From Burkholderiales bacterium (GTDB lineage Bacteria; Pseudomonadota; Gammaproteobacteria; Burkholderiales; Burkholderiaceae_C), in contig JACPYV010000015.1 in the NCBI GenBank assembly GCA_016195825.1, positions 1 through 64,000 of the forward strand: a stretch of DNA of 64,000 bases, written 5' to 3'. This document shows, one piece after another, positions 63,562-64,000 of this stretch (position 1 is the first letter of the stretch; each line of letters begins with the position of its first letter). Under the pieces are notes generated by a model that searched no databases, had not been told where the DNA came from, and saw only the letters and a program-made list of their open reading frames with translations. The position numbers and the translations under genes were made by a program.

Positions 63562-64000
63562 CCGGTGCGTGGTCGCTGGGCCGCTCGTTCTTGCGCGGCA
63601 ACTTGTCGATCTCGCAGGCCGTCACCCGGCCCTTCAGTGCAGCGCTGACGAGGATGTGGTCGATGCGTAGCCCCTGGTTCTTGCGGAAGGCCAAGTTGCG
63701 GTAGTCCCACCAGCTCCAGCTCTTGGCCGGCTGCTCAAAAAGGCGGAAGGCATCGGTCAGCCCCAACTGGACGAGCTGCTGGAAATGCTCGCGCTCCTCG
63801 GGCGTGCAATGGATCTGGCCCGCCCAGGCCACGGGGTCGTAGACGTCCCGGTCCTCGGGGGCAATGTTGAAGTCACCCATCAGCACCAGTGCCGGGTGCT
63901 GCTTCAACTCATCGGCCAACCAGCCACGCAGGCCGTTCAGCCAGCTCATTTTGTAGACGAACTTGTCGCTGTCCGGCGCCTGGCCGTTGGGGAAGTAGCC
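63539..64000 (-). CDS. xthA: Exodeoxyribonuclease III (5' part beyond window)
   Basis: Partial gene: the frame enters from the right edge without a start. About 154 residues are seen with the Mg-dependent endonuclease motifs LVLMGDFNIAPEDRDVYDP, WSWWDYRNLAFRKNQGLRID HILVS-type end and ERPSDHAPVIVTLGD. AP endonuclease and 3'-exonuclease of base-excision repair. The last 23 bases overlap the LysR gene. Confidence 0.9.
   Translation of the reverse strand, partial: GYFPNGQAPDSDKFVYKMSWLNGLRGWLADELKQHPALVLMGDFNIAPEDRDVYDPVAWAGQIHCTPEEREHFQQLVQLGLTDAFRLFEQPAKSWSWWDYRNLAFRKNQGLRIDHILVSAALKGRVTACEIDKLPRKNERPSDHAPVIVTLGD

Overview
The window is high-GC DNA that reads as a Burkholderiales chromosome, most like the Roseateles/Mitsuaria/Rubrivivax group. 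The evidence is gene content and order: glyA-nrdR followed by type IV minor pilins and a rib-nusB block, an Edd-Eda pair, an MSHA-type pilus operon and an RsaM-type regulator. No tRNA, rRNA, CRISPR array, integrase or insertion sequence was seen, and genes are packed with very short gaps.

Layout. 1-5372: a selenoneine cluster, senA on the minus strand and senB-senC on the plus strand, with a co-directional PhnC/PhnE/PhnE-type ABC importer directly behind senA. 5388-22245: one long minus-strand MSHA pilus operon, from two MshE-like ATPases through MshG, pilins MshA/C/D/O/P, adhesin-like MshQ, inner-membrane proteins MshI, PilN-like and MshJ, then MshK, secretin MshL and an unknown secreted protein. 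Almost every junction is an ATGA, GTGA or TGATG overlap. 22398-23051: pyroglutamyl peptidase. 23053-26249: a bufferin-type metal-buffering RiPP locus with an ECF sigma/anti-sigma pair divergent from bufA-bufB-bufC-doxX. 26227-32898: ribD-ribB-ribH-nusB-aminotransferase-ybgC-tolQ-tolR-tolA, all minus. 32919-37980: type IVa minor pilins with two unusually large members and a decayed FimT. 38125-40872: nrdR, glyA and a frameshifted lytic transglycosylase.

41093-51958 holds ubiD with a terminator, a DUF218 protein, a large AsmA-like DUF748 protein, msrA, an ABC/FtsX/DUF3299 export module, pdxH, a MocA-like nucleotidyltransferase and a ChaC-like protein. 52078-54538 is the Entner-Doudoroff pair edd-eda with a palindromic operator upstream. 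54548-57743 holds a periplasmic binding protein, a thioesterase, and a quorum-sensing module: an RsaM-like gene divergent from a LuxR-type regulator, two lux-box-like sites 15/20 identical to each other, an 18-codon ORF and a small RNA-polymerase-alpha-CTD-like protein. 57764-64000 holds a PAS chemoreceptor, a CAT-fold acyltransferase, YqhD-like and OYE-like reductases, a LysR regulator and the start of an ExoIII nuclease.

Three systems deserve attention. The first is the selenoneine genes tied to an ABC importer not normally described with them. The second is the sigma-controlled bufferin operon. The third is the LuxR/RsaM circuit with paired boxes and a tiny downstream ORF. The selenoneine and bufferin systems are known classes; the transporter link, the tandem four-fold MshEN array in the pilus ATPase, and the box-plus-sORF arrangement are the parts I could not match to a standard description. 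All assignments come from reading the sequence; no database search was run.
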